Source: Opitutia bacterium (GTDB taxonomy: Bacteria; Verrucomicrobiota; Verrucomicrobiae; Opitutales; UBA953). From it: 64,000 nucleotides of DNA. The stretch is from positions 1 through 64,000 of the forward strand of contig CANKZO010000001.1 of assembly GCA_947488485.1 (NCBI GenBank), in the 5' to 3' direction. The position numbers and the translations under genes were made by a program. The notes below the pieces were generated by a model. The model saw only the letters and a program-made list of their open reading frames with translations, did not search any database and was not told the DNA's origin. Of the stretch, positions 1-8,012 are shown one piece after another; positions within the stretch are counted from its first letter, which is position 1; the number at the start of each line of letters is the position of its first letter.

Positions 1-2
1 CC

Positions 3-566
3 TTTGACGAGGCCACCGCCCTGCTCGCGGGCGACGCCTTGCAACCTCTGGCCTTCGAACTCCTCGCCACCGGCTACGCCGCCAAGCCCACGCTCGCTAC
101 CGCCCTCGTGCGCGAACTCGCCATGGCCGCAGGCTCCCAACTACTCGTCGGCGGACAGACCGAAGACATCGACGGGCAAGAGAATGACGCGGACCGGATT
201 GAGTTCATCCTCCGCGGCAAGACCGCCGCGATGCTCAGCGCCTCGTTCGCGATGGGCGCAATGGTGGGCGGCGCCTCCGCGGCCGACGTCGAACAATTCC
301 GCCTCGCTGGCCGCGCCTCGGGCATCGCCTTCCAACTCGTCGACGACCTGCTGGACCTTACCGCTGACGCCGCCGAGCTCGGCAAGCCCGTCGGGGCCGA
401 TGCTGAGAACGGAAAATCTACTTACACAGCGATGCATGGTGTCAGCGCGACGAAGCAGCGCATCGAGGCATTGACCATTGAGACCGTCGGGCACCTCCGG
501 GCGACCCAGGGCGATACGGCCTTCCTCGTCGAACTGGTGCGCCGGATGGCGGCGCGCCGCACCTGA
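3..566 (+). CDS. Polyprenyl diphosphate synthase (IspA-like), 3' part only
   Basis: The 5' end lies outside the window; the frame is open from base 3. The visible part begins FDEATALLAGDAL, matching the mid-helix region of farnesyl/geranylgeranyl diphosphate synthases. It carries the second aspartate-rich motif as QLVDDLLD, which binds Mg-diphosphate, followed by GKPVGADAENGKSTY, a segment typical of short-chain trans-prenyl synthases. The enzyme condenses isopentenyl diphosphate with an allylic diphosphate in the cytoplasm. Product chain length cannot be told because the first aspartate-rich motif is missing from view. The stop codon abuts the stop of the convergent DUF983 gene. Confidence 0.9.
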   Translation, partial: FDEATALLAGDALQPLAFELLATGYAAKPTLATALVRELAMAAGSQLLVGGQTEDIDGQENDADRIEFILRGKTAAMLSASFAMGAMVGGASAADVEQFRLAGRASGIAFQLVDDLLDLTADAAELGKPVGADAENGKSTYTAMHGVSATKQRIEALTIETVGHLRATQGDTAFLVELVRRMAARRT

Positions 567-971
567 TCAGTCGTCGAGCCGCCGGCCACCGGACGGCAGC
601 TGGTCGGACAGGAAACCATAGTAAGTGCCGATCCACAGGCGCCACGCGAACGCGTGGATAAGCGGAGGCACCACGAAGATCGCGCCCACCGCGAGACGCA
701 CCGCCCAATCGCCGCCGATCCAGCCCAGGCGATAAGCGCCGAGCACGAGCGGGAGCACGCCGAACGCGGTGAGTCCGTAATTCCAGACGATGGCGCCAAG
801 GAAGAAGCCCTCCTTACGACGCAGGGTCATCCCGCAGCCTGCGCAGTGCTTGGGCGTATCCCAGAGGCGCGCGAACCGTCCCGTCCGGTCATCCGCGCCG
901 CGGATGGGCGCGCCGCAATCCGGACAACGCCCGCAGGCCGATTGCCAGAAGATGTCCGTACGGAAAGCCAT
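567..971 (-). CDS. DUF983-like zinc-ribbon membrane protein
   Basis: A 134-residue protein. The N-terminal quarter has two cysteine knuckles, CPDC near residue 16 and CAGC near residue 43, which look like a zinc ribbon. Two hydrophobic stretches follow, around residues 57-80 and 88-110, consistent with two membrane spans. This layout matches the DUF983 family, whose biochemical role is not established. It is convergent with the prenyl synthase gene and upstream of nothing obvious on its own strand. The family call rests on layout and motif resemblance only. Confidence 0.65.
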   Translation of the reverse strand: MAFRTDIFWQSACGRCPDCGAPIRGADDRTGRFARLWDTPKHCAGCGMTLRRKEGFFLGAIVWNYGLTAFGVLPLVLGAYRLGWIGGDWAVRLAVGAIFVVPPLIHAFAWRLWIGTYYGFLSDQLPSGGRRLDD

Positions 972-1014
972 GCGTAAAAACTATCCGACCAAGAAGGGGT
1001 AGCAAGCCAAGCAA

Positions 1015-1044
1015 AAGGCCGGCCACCTTACGGTAGCCGGCCTT
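1015..1044 (-). terminator. Rho-independent terminator of rpsB-tsf
   Basis: A perfect 9-bp stem (AAGGCCGGC at 1015-1023 with GCCGGCCTT at 1036-1044) closes over a second 3-bp ACC/GGT stem with a TTAC loop. On the minus strand the stem is followed by a short T run. It lies 23 bases past the tsf stop codon. Confidence 0.85.
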
Positions 1045-1067
1045 GATGAGCCTAGGCTCGGCGCTGC

Positions 1068-2108
1068 TTACTCGGCGGCGGTCTCACCCACCTGGAAGCG
1101 GGTGAAGCGGACGATCGAGACTTCTTCACCGACCTTGCCCTTGGCGGCGGCGATGAGGGCCTGGATCTTCTGCTCGGGATCGCGGAAGTAAGCCTGTTCG
1201 AGGAGGCAGGAGTCGGCGAAGAACTTGTCCACGCGGCCGGAGATGATCTTCTCCATGTTGGAGAGCTGGCCCTTCTTGCGGCCTTCGGCGGCGATGACCT
1301 GCTTCTCGCCCACGGCGATACGCTTCTCGAGTTCGGCGATGGCTTCGGCGTCGTTCGCGGCCTTCTGCTCGACGAGCTGGCCCTTGTAGTCCTCGACGAT
1401 GCGCTTGGCTTCGTCGATGGCCTTGTCGGCTTCGGACTTCGTGAACTCAGCGGCGATCTCGCGTTCCTTGGCGACGACGTCAGGGGAGACGTCTTCGCGG
1501 CGGACGAAGCGGGCGTTGTTGGCGACGACCTGCATCGCGAGCTGGCGGGCCAGTTCGGCGACTTCCGGGTTGGCGGCGGCGGCCTGGGTCTTGAGGCCCA
1601 GTTCGAGGAGGACGGCGATCTTGGCGCCGGTGTGGACGTACGCGGAGACGCGACCCACGCCGGTGGCTTCGAACTTCAGGACGCGGGAGACCTTGAGGTT
1701 CTCGCCGATCTTGAGCACCTGATCGTTCAGGTAATCGTTCACCTTGCGGGACTTGTCGGCGTGGTAAGGCTGCTCGAGGAGACCATCGGCGCCGTTGGCG
1801 GCGGCCTGGCCCACGAGCTCCTTGGCGAGCGCGATGAAGTTCTCGTTCTTGGCGACGAAGTCCGTCTCGCAGTTCAGTTCGAGGAGGGTCGCGGCGCGTC
1901 CGTCGGCGGAGACGTTGACGGCGAGGATGCCCTCGCTCGCCTTACGGTCGGCCTTCTTGTTGCGGGTGGCGACACCCTTGATGCGGAGGATCTCGACGGC
2001 CTTCTCCATGTCGCCGGCGGCCTCGGTCAGGGCCTTCTTGCAATCCATCAGACCCGCGCCGGTACGCTGGCGCAGATCGTTGACCGTCTGGGCGGTGATA
2101 GCGGACAT
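1068..2108 (-). CDS. tsf: Translation elongation factor Ts
   Basis: A 346-residue EF-Ts, the nucleotide-exchange factor that releases GDP from EF-Tu. The N-terminus has the UBA-like helical domain and the hallmark LRQRTGAGLMDCKKAL at about residues 12-27. The core region around residue 80 carries ELNCETDFVAKN, the family signature. It is longer than the E. coli protein (283 residues); the extra length includes a charged, probably coiled segment around residues 210-275 rich in Glu, Lys and Ala. It follows rpsB by 7 bases, the usual bacterial pairing, so the two are almost certainly co-transcribed, with a strong terminator just downstream. Confidence 0.98.
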   Translation of the reverse strand: MSAITAQTVNDLRQRTGAGLMDCKKALTEAAGDMEKAVEILRIKGVATRNKKADRKASEGILAVNVSADGRAATLLELNCETDFVAKNENFIALAKELVGQAAANGADGLLEQPYHADKSRKVNDYLNDQVLKIGENLKVSRVLKFEATGVGRVSAYVHTGAKIAVLLELGLKTQAAAANPEVAELARQLAMQVVANNARFVRREDVSPDVVAKEREIAAEFTKSEADKAIDEAKRIVEDYKGQLVEQKAANDAEAIAELEKRIAVGEKQVIAAEGRKKGQLSNMEKIISGRVDKFFADSCLLEQAYFRDPEQKIQALIAAAKGKVGEEVSIVRFTRFQVGETAAE

Positions 2109-2115
2109 GGTCGGA

Positions 2116-2970
2116 TTACTTGGACTTACGAGGAGCCGGGCGCTTGGCCGGAGCGGCGCCTTCGACGGCTTCCGAACCTTCGTTGGCCTTCAGGAGCTCT
2201 TCCGAGATCTGCACCTCGGGCTGCACGGACTCGCCGGCGTCCTGGCGGGCGACAGGGGTCACGGTCTTGCGGTCCTGGGTCACGGCCTTGCGGCGGGAGA
2301 GACCGGTCTGGACGGCCTGGGTGAGGACTTCGACCACCAGGCGGATCGACTTGGCGGCGTCGTCGTTGCCAGGGACGGGGAACTTGAGGAGGGTCGGGTC
2401 GGAGTTCGAGTCGCAGAGGCCGATCACGGGGATGCCGAGACGGACGGCTTCGTTGACGGCGATCTCTTCGAGCTTGGTGTCGACGACGATCATCGCGGAC
2501 GGGAGTTCGCGGTATTCGAGGAGGCCTTCGAAGTTACGGGCCATACGCGACATCTCGCGCTTCACGGCGGCGGCTTCCTTCTTGTGCATCTTGGCGAGGG
2601 AACCGTCCTGCTCCATGCGGAGGTAGGTGCGATACTTGTCGAGCGAGCGCTTGATGGTCGCGAAGTTGGTGAGCGTGCCGCCGAGCCAGCGGTTCACGGC
2701 GAAGGGCATGCCGGTCGACTTAGCGGCCTGGCGGACGACTTCCTGCGCCTGGGGCTTGGTCGCGACGAAGAGCACTTCCTTGCCCTTGGCGGCGGTGTCT
2801 TCGATGAAGGCGGCAGCGGCGGCGAGGCACGCGTGCGTCTTCTCGAGGTCGATGATCGACACGCCGTTACGGTGGTCGAAGATGTACGGACGGCTGCGGG
2901 GATTCCAGCGACGGGTCTGGTGTCCGAAGTGGACGCCGGCATCGAGGAGGTCTTTGACTGTGATGTTCAT
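2116..2970 (-). CDS. rpsB: 30S ribosomal protein S2
   Basis: A 284-residue ribosomal protein S2. The start MNITVKDLLDAGVHFGHQTR is the classic N-terminus, and the RWLGGTLTNF motif (near residue 93) and the conserved GIPVIGLCDSNSDP segment (near residue 200) are present. The C-terminus runs about 40 residues beyond the usual core and ends in an acidic stretch followed by a Lys/Arg/Pro-rich tail. It is the first gene of the rpsB-tsf unit. The 227 bases between it and divergent waaA must hold its promoter, but I could not pick convincing -35/-10 boxes there. Confidence 0.98.
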   Translation of the reverse strand: MNITVKDLLDAGVHFGHQTRRWNPRSRPYIFDHRNGVSIIDLEKTHACLAAAAAFIEDTAAKGKEVLFVATKPQAQEVVRQAAKSTGMPFAVNRWLGGTLTNFATIKRSLDKYRTYLRMEQDGSLAKMHKKEAAAVKREMSRMARNFEGLLEYRELPSAMIVVDTKLEEIAVNEAVRLGIPVIGLCDSNSDPTLLKFPVPGNDDAAKSIRLVVEVLTQAVQTGLSRRKAVTQDRKTVTPVARQDAGESVQPEVQISEELLKANEGSEAVEGAAPAKRPAPRKSK

Positions 2971-3197
2971 GGTATGTTTTGGCTCCGTATCCCGTTTCCT
3001 GCCGAAGGAGGGGACATTGGATCAGGTATTACTGACTGGTTTTTGGTTTTATGTCCGAGGCGATCGGCGGTCGCTTCAAACGGTGGAAAGTGGGTTCAAA
3101 CACCCCTGCCCGCCCGGGGCAAGCGGGAAAATCAACCGAAAGGGGCTCCTTTGGAACTGACATGGGAAGCCCGCCTCGGCAGGGTCGGCGCAACGCG

Positions 3198-4478
3198 ATG
3201 TCTTGGGCCTACCGGATACTCTTCCCGCTGCTGCTGATCCCGGCCCTCCCCTACTATTTCTGGCGGATGCTCCGCCGCGGGGGTTATGGCTCGGGTTTCA
3301 GCCAAAGGTTCGGCTTCTTCCCTTCTCAGGGCCCGAAGACCCCCGGAAAACGCCGTTTCTGGCTCCAAGCGGTCTCCGTCGGGGAAATCGAGGCCATCGG
3401 CCCCCTGCTCCGCCAGCTACAGGCCACCGGCGAGGCGGAGATCATCCTGACCACCACCACGAGCACGGGCTACCGTCTGGCCAAGGAAAGATACGCCGAC
3501 GTGGCCCAAACCATCGGTATCTTCCCGGCCGATCTCTGGCCCTGCAGCGCGCTCGCCTGGCGCCGCATCCAGCCCGACGTGGTCATCCTCGTCGAAGGCG
3601 AACTTTGGCCGGAGCATCTCGCTCAGGCGCGCGCCCGGGGGGTGCCCGCCTATCTCATCAACGGTCGTATCTCCGACAAATCCTTCGCGCGCCACCAACG
3701 CTTCCGGAAACTTTCTCATCACGTCCTCGGACACTTCCGGCAGATCGCCGCGGGCAGCGAAGAAGACGCGCGTCGCTTCCGGGTGCTCGGCTTCGACTCG
3801 ACGGTCACGGGTAATATCAAATTCGACGTCGCCAGCGATGCGCCGATGTCCGCCGAAGAACGCGCGCGTCTCCGCGCCGATCTCGGCTTCGGCGCCGACC
3901 CGCGCACGGTGGTGCTCCTCGGCTCATCCACCTGGAAGGGCGAAGAAACCGCGCTCCTCAAGATCATCCGCGAGCTGCGCGCGGCCGGCACGGATGTCCG
4001 CCTCCTGCTCGTCCCGCGTCACTCCGAACGCCGCGCCGAAGTCGCCGCGGAAGTCAGCGCCAGCGGCCTCGACTGGCACCAGCGTTCTTCCGGCGGGCCC
4101 GTCGCGCCGGCCGGCACGATCGTGCACCTGGCTGACACCACCGGCGAACTCCGCCGCCTCACCCGCGCGGCGGACCTCGCCTTCTGCGGCAAGAGCCTTG
4201 CTCCGCACGAAGGCGGCCAGACGCCCATCGAATGCGCCGCCGCCGGCGTCGCCATCCTCTACGGACCGCGCATGACGAATTTTCGCGACATCTGCCGCGG
4301 GCTCGAGAAAGCCAAGGCGGCTTCGCGGGCCGAAGACGGCGACGCGCTGGGCGGAAAAATCCGGACCCTATGCGGCGACGAACGCGAGCGCACCGAGATG
4401 GGCCGCAATGGCGCCGCCTGGCACCAAGGCAACCGTGGCGCGACCGAGCGCACCTTGGCCCTGCTGCTGGGACGCTGA
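3198..4478 (+). CDS. waaA: 3-deoxy-D-manno-octulosonic acid (Kdo) transferase
   Basis: A 426-residue inner-membrane glycosyltransferase that adds Kdo to lipid A precursor, an essential early step of LPS core assembly. I chose the ATG at 3198 because it starts directly with a hydrophobic anchor (MSWAYRILFPLLLIPALPYY); the open frame extends 49 codons further upstream but that extension is polar and not family-like. The catalytic-glutamate region reads SVGEIEAIGPLL, and the C-terminal donor-binding half contains the HEGGQTPIECAAAG segment typical of WaaA. It indicates a lipid A-Kdo outer membrane. It is convergent with trpD, the stop codons being adjacent. Confidence 0.93.
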   Translation: MSWAYRILFPLLLIPALPYYFWRMLRRGGYGSGFSQRFGFFPSQGPKTPGKRRFWLQAVSVGEIEAIGPLLRQLQATGEAEIILTTTTSTGYRLAKERYADVAQTIGIFPADLWPCSALAWRRIQPDVVILVEGELWPEHLAQARARGVPAYLINGRISDKSFARHQRFRKLSHHVLGHFRQIAAGSEEDARRFRVLGFDSTVTGNIKFDVASDAPMSAEERARLRADLGFGADPRTVVLLGSSTWKGEETALLKIIRELRAAGTDVRLLLVPRHSERRAEVAAEVSASGLDWHQRSSGGPVAPAGTIVHLADTTGELRRLTRAADLAFCGKSLAPHEGGQTPIECAAAGVAILYGPRMTNFRDICRGLEKAKAASRAEDGDALGGKIRTLCGDERERTEMGRNGAAWHQGNRGATERTLALLLGR

Positions 4479-5525
4479 TCAGGCGACGCGGAAGGCCTCG
4501 CGCAGACGGCGGGCCTCATCGCGCAGTTCGCCGCCGAGAATGATGTCCCGCGCCCGCTGGGCGCCCGCCGTCGGATCAGCCGCCTGGCCCGCGACCCAGA
4601 GGGCCGTGCCGGCGCTGAGACAAAGGGTGTCCATGAGCCCGTCGGAGACGCCGCCCACGAGCAGGTCGCTGAACATCGCGACGTTCTCCTCGGGCGTGCC
4701 GCCGCGCAGGTCGGCGACCGCGCAGGCCTTGAAACCGAAATCGCCGGGCAGCCAGACCGCGTCGATCGAAGCGAGTTCGCCGCAACCGCGCACGCGGACC
4801 TCGCCGGCCGTGGTGATCTCGTCCATGCCGCCGCCCGCACGGGAATGCGTGACCAGGCCGCGCTTCACGCCGAGCTCACCGAGCGTCGCCGCGAGCGGCT
4901 CGACCCAGCGTTCGTCATAGACGCCCACGACCATGTAGGCCGGGCGGGCCGGATTGATGAGCGGGCCGAGGACGTTGAAGACGGTCTTGGTGCCGCTTTC
5001 AGCGAGCTGCTTGCGCACGCCGAGCACGGCCTTGAACGCCGGATGGAAGGCGGGCGCGTAGAGGTAACAGAAGTTCGCCTCGCGCAAGCCGCGCAGCAGC
5101 TGTTCGTCCGAGGCTTCGAGCACCACGCCCAGGCCCGCGAGGAAATCCGCGCTGCCGGATTTCGAAGTGATCGAGCGGTTGCCGTGCTTGAGCACCGGCA
5201 CGCCCGCCGCGGCGACGATGAGCGCGCTGGCGGAGGAGATGTTGAAACTGCCGGAGCGATCGCCGCCCGTACCGACGATGTCGATCGACTTCGCGGGCCA
5301 GTCACCGAAGTCGGTGCGGCGGGCGAGGTCACGATAGGTGCGCGCGAAGCCCGTGACCTCCGCGGCCGTCTCGCCTTTGCGCGCCAAGGCGAGCAGGAAG
5401 GCCGCCTTGTCCGCATCCGTGACCGCGGCTTCGGCCATGGCCAACGCAGCGACGGCGGCCTCCGCGGGAGCGAGGTCGCGACCAGCCGTCAGGGCGGCGG
5501 TCAGGTCAGGAAGGGCCAAGGCCAT
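4479..5525 (-). CDS. trpD: Anthranilate phosphoribosyltransferase
   Basis: A 348-residue enzyme that transfers phosphoribose from PRPP to anthranilate, the second committed step to tryptophan. The PRPP-binding GTGGD motif is at residues 85-89, with KHGNR at 113-117 and SKSGSAD at 121-127, all conserved in TrpD. The length is normal for the stand-alone enzyme. No other trp gene is in the window, so the tryptophan genes are scattered in this genome. It is convergent with waaA and divergent from the next gene, with 78 bases between the starts. Confidence 0.95.
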   Translation of the reverse strand: MALALPDLTAALTAGRDLAPAEAAVAALAMAEAAVTDADKAAFLLALARKGETAAEVTGFARTYRDLARRTDFGDWPAKSIDIVGTGGDRSGSFNISSASALIVAAAGVPVLKHGNRSITSKSGSADFLAGLGVVLEASDEQLLRGLREANFCYLYAPAFHPAFKAVLGVRKQLAESGTKTVFNVLGPLINPARPAYMVVGVYDERWVEPLAATLGELGVKRGLVTHSRAGGGMDEITTAGEVRVRGCGELASIDAVWLPGDFGFKACAVADLRGGTPEENVAMFSDLLVGGVSDGLMDTLCLSAGTALWVAGQAADPTAGAQRARDIILGGELRDEARRLREAFRVA

Positions 5526-5603
5526 GCCGGATTAGCCACGTTCGGGGCGGGCGGGACAAGGCATTTTCGCCACAAGGGGTTTGCAACGGGGGGAAAGCAC
5601 CCA

Positions 5604-6263
5604 ATGATGGACCCTATGGACGATGGCGACCAACCCCAGGGCGACTTCGACGGTTCCGGCAACGCCTCTTGGGGCGAGGCCGACTGGTCCGGCTACCTGC
5701 AGCGCAACGACCTCGAGGTCGGCCGCTTCCTCGCCTACTACAATGAGGTCAAGAACCTGCCCGACCGTCTGGACATCAGCGCCCGCCGGATGGGCTGGGA
5801 GAACGCCGACTGGGCGCCTGGCGACGGCCCCGAGGAGGTCAACGACGACGAGGACGAAGGCCCCGACCTCCCTTATTGCATCCACCAGCACCCGGTCTAC
5901 GTCGTGGCCCGCGCCCTGTCGCTGCAGCTGACGCAGTCCTTCCGCCGCTTGAACGTCGACGCCGGCCCGCAGCTCACGGCGCTCGCGGCCACCGACATCA
6001 TGCACTCCTTCTGGGATGCGCAGCATCAGATGATCATGGCGATCAACGCCACGGACACCGGCGACCTACCCCTCGCGCTCGTGCACATGAAGCGCGCGCT
6101 CGCGGCGATCAATTACTCCATCGGCCTCACCGCCGGCCTGCCCGCCGCCGTGCGCCTGTCGTCGGCCGAAGCGGCGCACGACCTCGAAGCCACGCTCTTC
6201 GACCTCCGCGAAGTCTGCCTCCGCGTGATGGCCGACTGTCGCTGGGACGGAAAGAAGAAGTAA
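5604..6263 (+). CDS. Acidic hypothetical protein, helical C-terminal half
   Basis: A 219-residue protein I do not recognise. The ATG at 5604 is favoured because a purine-rich GGGGGAAAG stretch lies a few bases upstream; further in-frame ATGs sit at 5607 and 5616. The N-terminal 90 residues are strongly acidic, with clusters such as DGPEEVNDDEDEGPDLP. Residues 95-215 look helical and carry conserved-looking aromatic and histidine positions (CIHQHPVYVVARAL). No signal peptide or membrane span is seen, so it is probably cytoplasmic. It ends one base before the convergent hprK stop. Codon use matches the neighbours, so it is likely a real gene. Confidence 0.7.
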   Translation: MMDPMDDGDQPQGDFDGSGNASWGEADWSGYLQRNDLEVGRFLAYYNEVKNLPDRLDISARRMGWENADWAPGDGPEEVNDDEDEGPDLPYCIHQHPVYVVARALSLQLTQSFRRLNVDAGPQLTALAATDIMHSFWDAQHQMIMAINATDTGDLPLALVHMKRALAAINYSIGLTAGLPAAVRLSSAEAAHDLEATLFDLREVCLRVMADCRWDGKKK

Positions 6264-6264
6264 C

Positions 6265-7248
6265 TCAGGCCTCGCCGGCCTTGCCCGACTTGCCCTTCGC
6301 CATGAACTGGATGAGGCGGTCGCTGAATTCCTTGGCGGAATCGTGACCCATGCCGCGCAGGGCCTGGACCGAAGCGGCCACCTCGACGAGACGGGCCATG
6401 TCACGGCCGGGACGCACCGGGATCGTCATGTGCGGCACCTTGCGGCCGAGGATCTCGAAGGTCTCGACCTCCAGGCCGGAACGCTCTTCGTCCATGCCGG
6501 GCTGCCAAAGCACGAAGGTGACGACCAGGTCGACGCGCTTCTCGCGGCGGACCGAACGGACGCCGAAGATCGAAGCGACGTTGATGATGCCGATACCGCG
6601 GCACTCCATGTAGCCGCGGTTGAGCTCCTTGGCCGTGCCCTGGAGCTCGCGGTCGCCGATCAGCGTCACGATCACGTAATCGTCCGCGACGAGGGAATGG
6701 CCGCGCTCGATGAGGGCCAGGGCGCACTCGCTCTTGCCGACGCCGGAAGCGCCGCGCAGCATCACGCCGACGCCTTTGATGTCCACCAGCGTGGCGTGGA
6801 TGTTGGTGCGGGGGGCGAACTTCTCCTCGAGCAACACGGTCGCCTCGGCCGAGAAATCCTTGGACTTGAGCTGCGTGCGGATGAGCGGGACGCGATGACG
6901 GTCCGCGATGCGCAGCAGGAGATCGTCCACCTCGAGGCCGCGGGAGATCACGACAGCGGGGATCTTCTTGGAGAAGACGTCGTCGAGGAGTTTCTCGCGC
7001 ACGTCCGCCGACTGGTCGCGGAGGTAAGCCATCTCGCCCGCGCCGAAGAGCTGGAGGCGCTTGAAGGCGAACTCCTTGAAATAACCGGTCACGGCGAGCG
7101 CGGGACGGTTCAGCGACTTCTCGGCGATCATGTTATCGAGACCCTCGGCGCCGGCGAGGAGCTCCATCTGGAGCATGTCCTTGAACGATTCGAAGAACTC
7201 ACGCACCGAGACGGATTCGGGGCGGGTATCGGGAGCGGGGTCGGACAT
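6265..7248 (-). CDS. hprK: HPr kinase/phosphorylase
   Basis: A 327-residue bifunctional HPr serine kinase/phosphorylase, which in Firmicutes links carbon status to catabolite control. The N-terminal domain spans about residues 10-140. The C-terminal kinase domain has the P-loop GASGVGKS at residues 166-173, VADD at 187-190 and the family signature [11 protein letters not shown] at 214-224. No HPr or PTS gene is in the window. It begins 5 bases after lptB ends, so it is the last gene of the der-fmt-lpt run, and its expression is probably tied to envelope and translation genes. Confidence 0.95.
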   Translation of the reverse strand: MSDPAPDTRPESVSVREFFESFKDMLQMELLAGAEGLDNMIAEKSLNRPALAVTGYFKEFAFKRLQLFGAGEMAYLRDQSADVREKLLDDVFSKKIPAVVISRGLEVDDLLLRIADRHRVPLIRTQLKSKDFSAEATVLLEEKFAPRTNIHATLVDIKGVGVMLRGASGVGKSECALALIERGHSLVADDYVIVTLIGDRELQGTAKELNRGYMECRGIGIINVASIFGVRSVRREKRVDLVVTFVLWQPGMDEERSGLEVETFEILGRKVPHMTIPVRPGRDMARLVEVAASVQALRGMGHDSAKEFSDRLIQFMAKGKSGKAGEA

Positions 7249-7253
7249 GGACG

Positions 7254-7994
7254 TCAGAGTTTGAAACCTTCGCCCAGATAATGGCGGCGGCTTTCGGGAT
7301 TGTCCACGATTTCGGCAGGGGTACCGGAGACCAGCACCCTGCCCTGGTGGATCAGATAGGCCCGGTCCACGATGGAAAGGGTCTCCCGGACGTTATGGTC
7401 CGTGATGAGGATGCCGATGCCACGCTCCTTGAGCTTGCGGATGATGGACTGGACTTCGGCGACCGAGATCGGGTCGACCCCGCTGAACGGCTCGTCCATC
7501 AGGAGGAAACGAGGCCGCGTGGCCAAGGCCCGGGCGATCTCAAGCCGGCGACGCTCGCCGCCCGAAAGGGTGAAAGCCGGCTGGCGGGCGAGCTTCTCAA
7601 GGCCGAGCTCGGTGAGCTGTTCCGCGGTGCGCTCCTTGCGCTCGCGCTCGTTGAGGTCGAGCGTCTCGACGACGGCCATGACATTCTCCCAGACGGTAAG
7701 CTTACGGAAGACGGAGGCCTCCTGCGGCAGGTAACCCACGCCGGCGCGGGCGCGCCGCCACATGGGCTCGGCGGTGATGTTCTGGCCGTCGAGGAACACC
7801 CGTCCGTGCGTCGAGGGAATCAACCCCACGACCATGTAGAAAGTAGTGGTCTTGCCGGCTCCGTTCGGTCCGAGCAGGCCGACGATCTCACCGCCCTGCA
7901 GGGACAGACTGACGTCCTGGACGGCCACCTTGGCGTCATAATGCTTGGCCAAGGCCTGCGCCCGGATGACGCCCTTCTCGCTCGATGCGGCCAT
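7254..7994 (-). CDS. lptB: LPS export ABC transporter ATPase
   Basis: A 246-residue ATP-binding subunit of the LptB2FG complex that extracts LPS from the inner membrane. Walker A is GPNGAGKT (residues 42-49), the signature is LSGGE (143-147) and Walker B is FLLMDE (163-168) followed by PFSGVDP, a sequence typical of LptB. The usual partner permeases LptF and LptG are not in the window. It starts 18 bases after the OstA/LptA-like gene, as in the lptA-lptB pairing known from Proteobacteria, and precedes hprK. Confidence 0.95.
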   Translation of the reverse strand: MAASSEKGVIRAQALAKHYDAKVAVQDVSLSLQGGEIVGLLGPNGAGKTTTFYMVVGLIPSTHGRVFLDGQNITAEPMWRRARAGVGYLPQEASVFRKLTVWENVMAVVETLDLNERERKERTAEQLTELGLEKLARQPAFTLSGGERRRLEIARALATRPRFLLMDEPFSGVDPISVAEVQSIIRKLKERGIGILITDHNVRETLSIVDRAYLIHQGRVLVSGTPAEIVDNPESRRHYLGEGFKL

Positions 7995-8012
7995 GCGATA
8001 AGAGGAAAGCGG

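Noticed and set aside
3051..3197. 49 extra N-terminal codons for waaA
   Set aside because: The added residues are polar and unlike the family; the ATG at 3198 opens directly into the membrane anchor.
1795..3237. A 480-codon open frame on the plus strand over tsf and rpsB
   Set aside because: It lies antisense to two certain ribosomal-factor genes; long antisense frames are expected at this GC content and the translation is Gly/Asp/Arg/Leu-rich with no motif.
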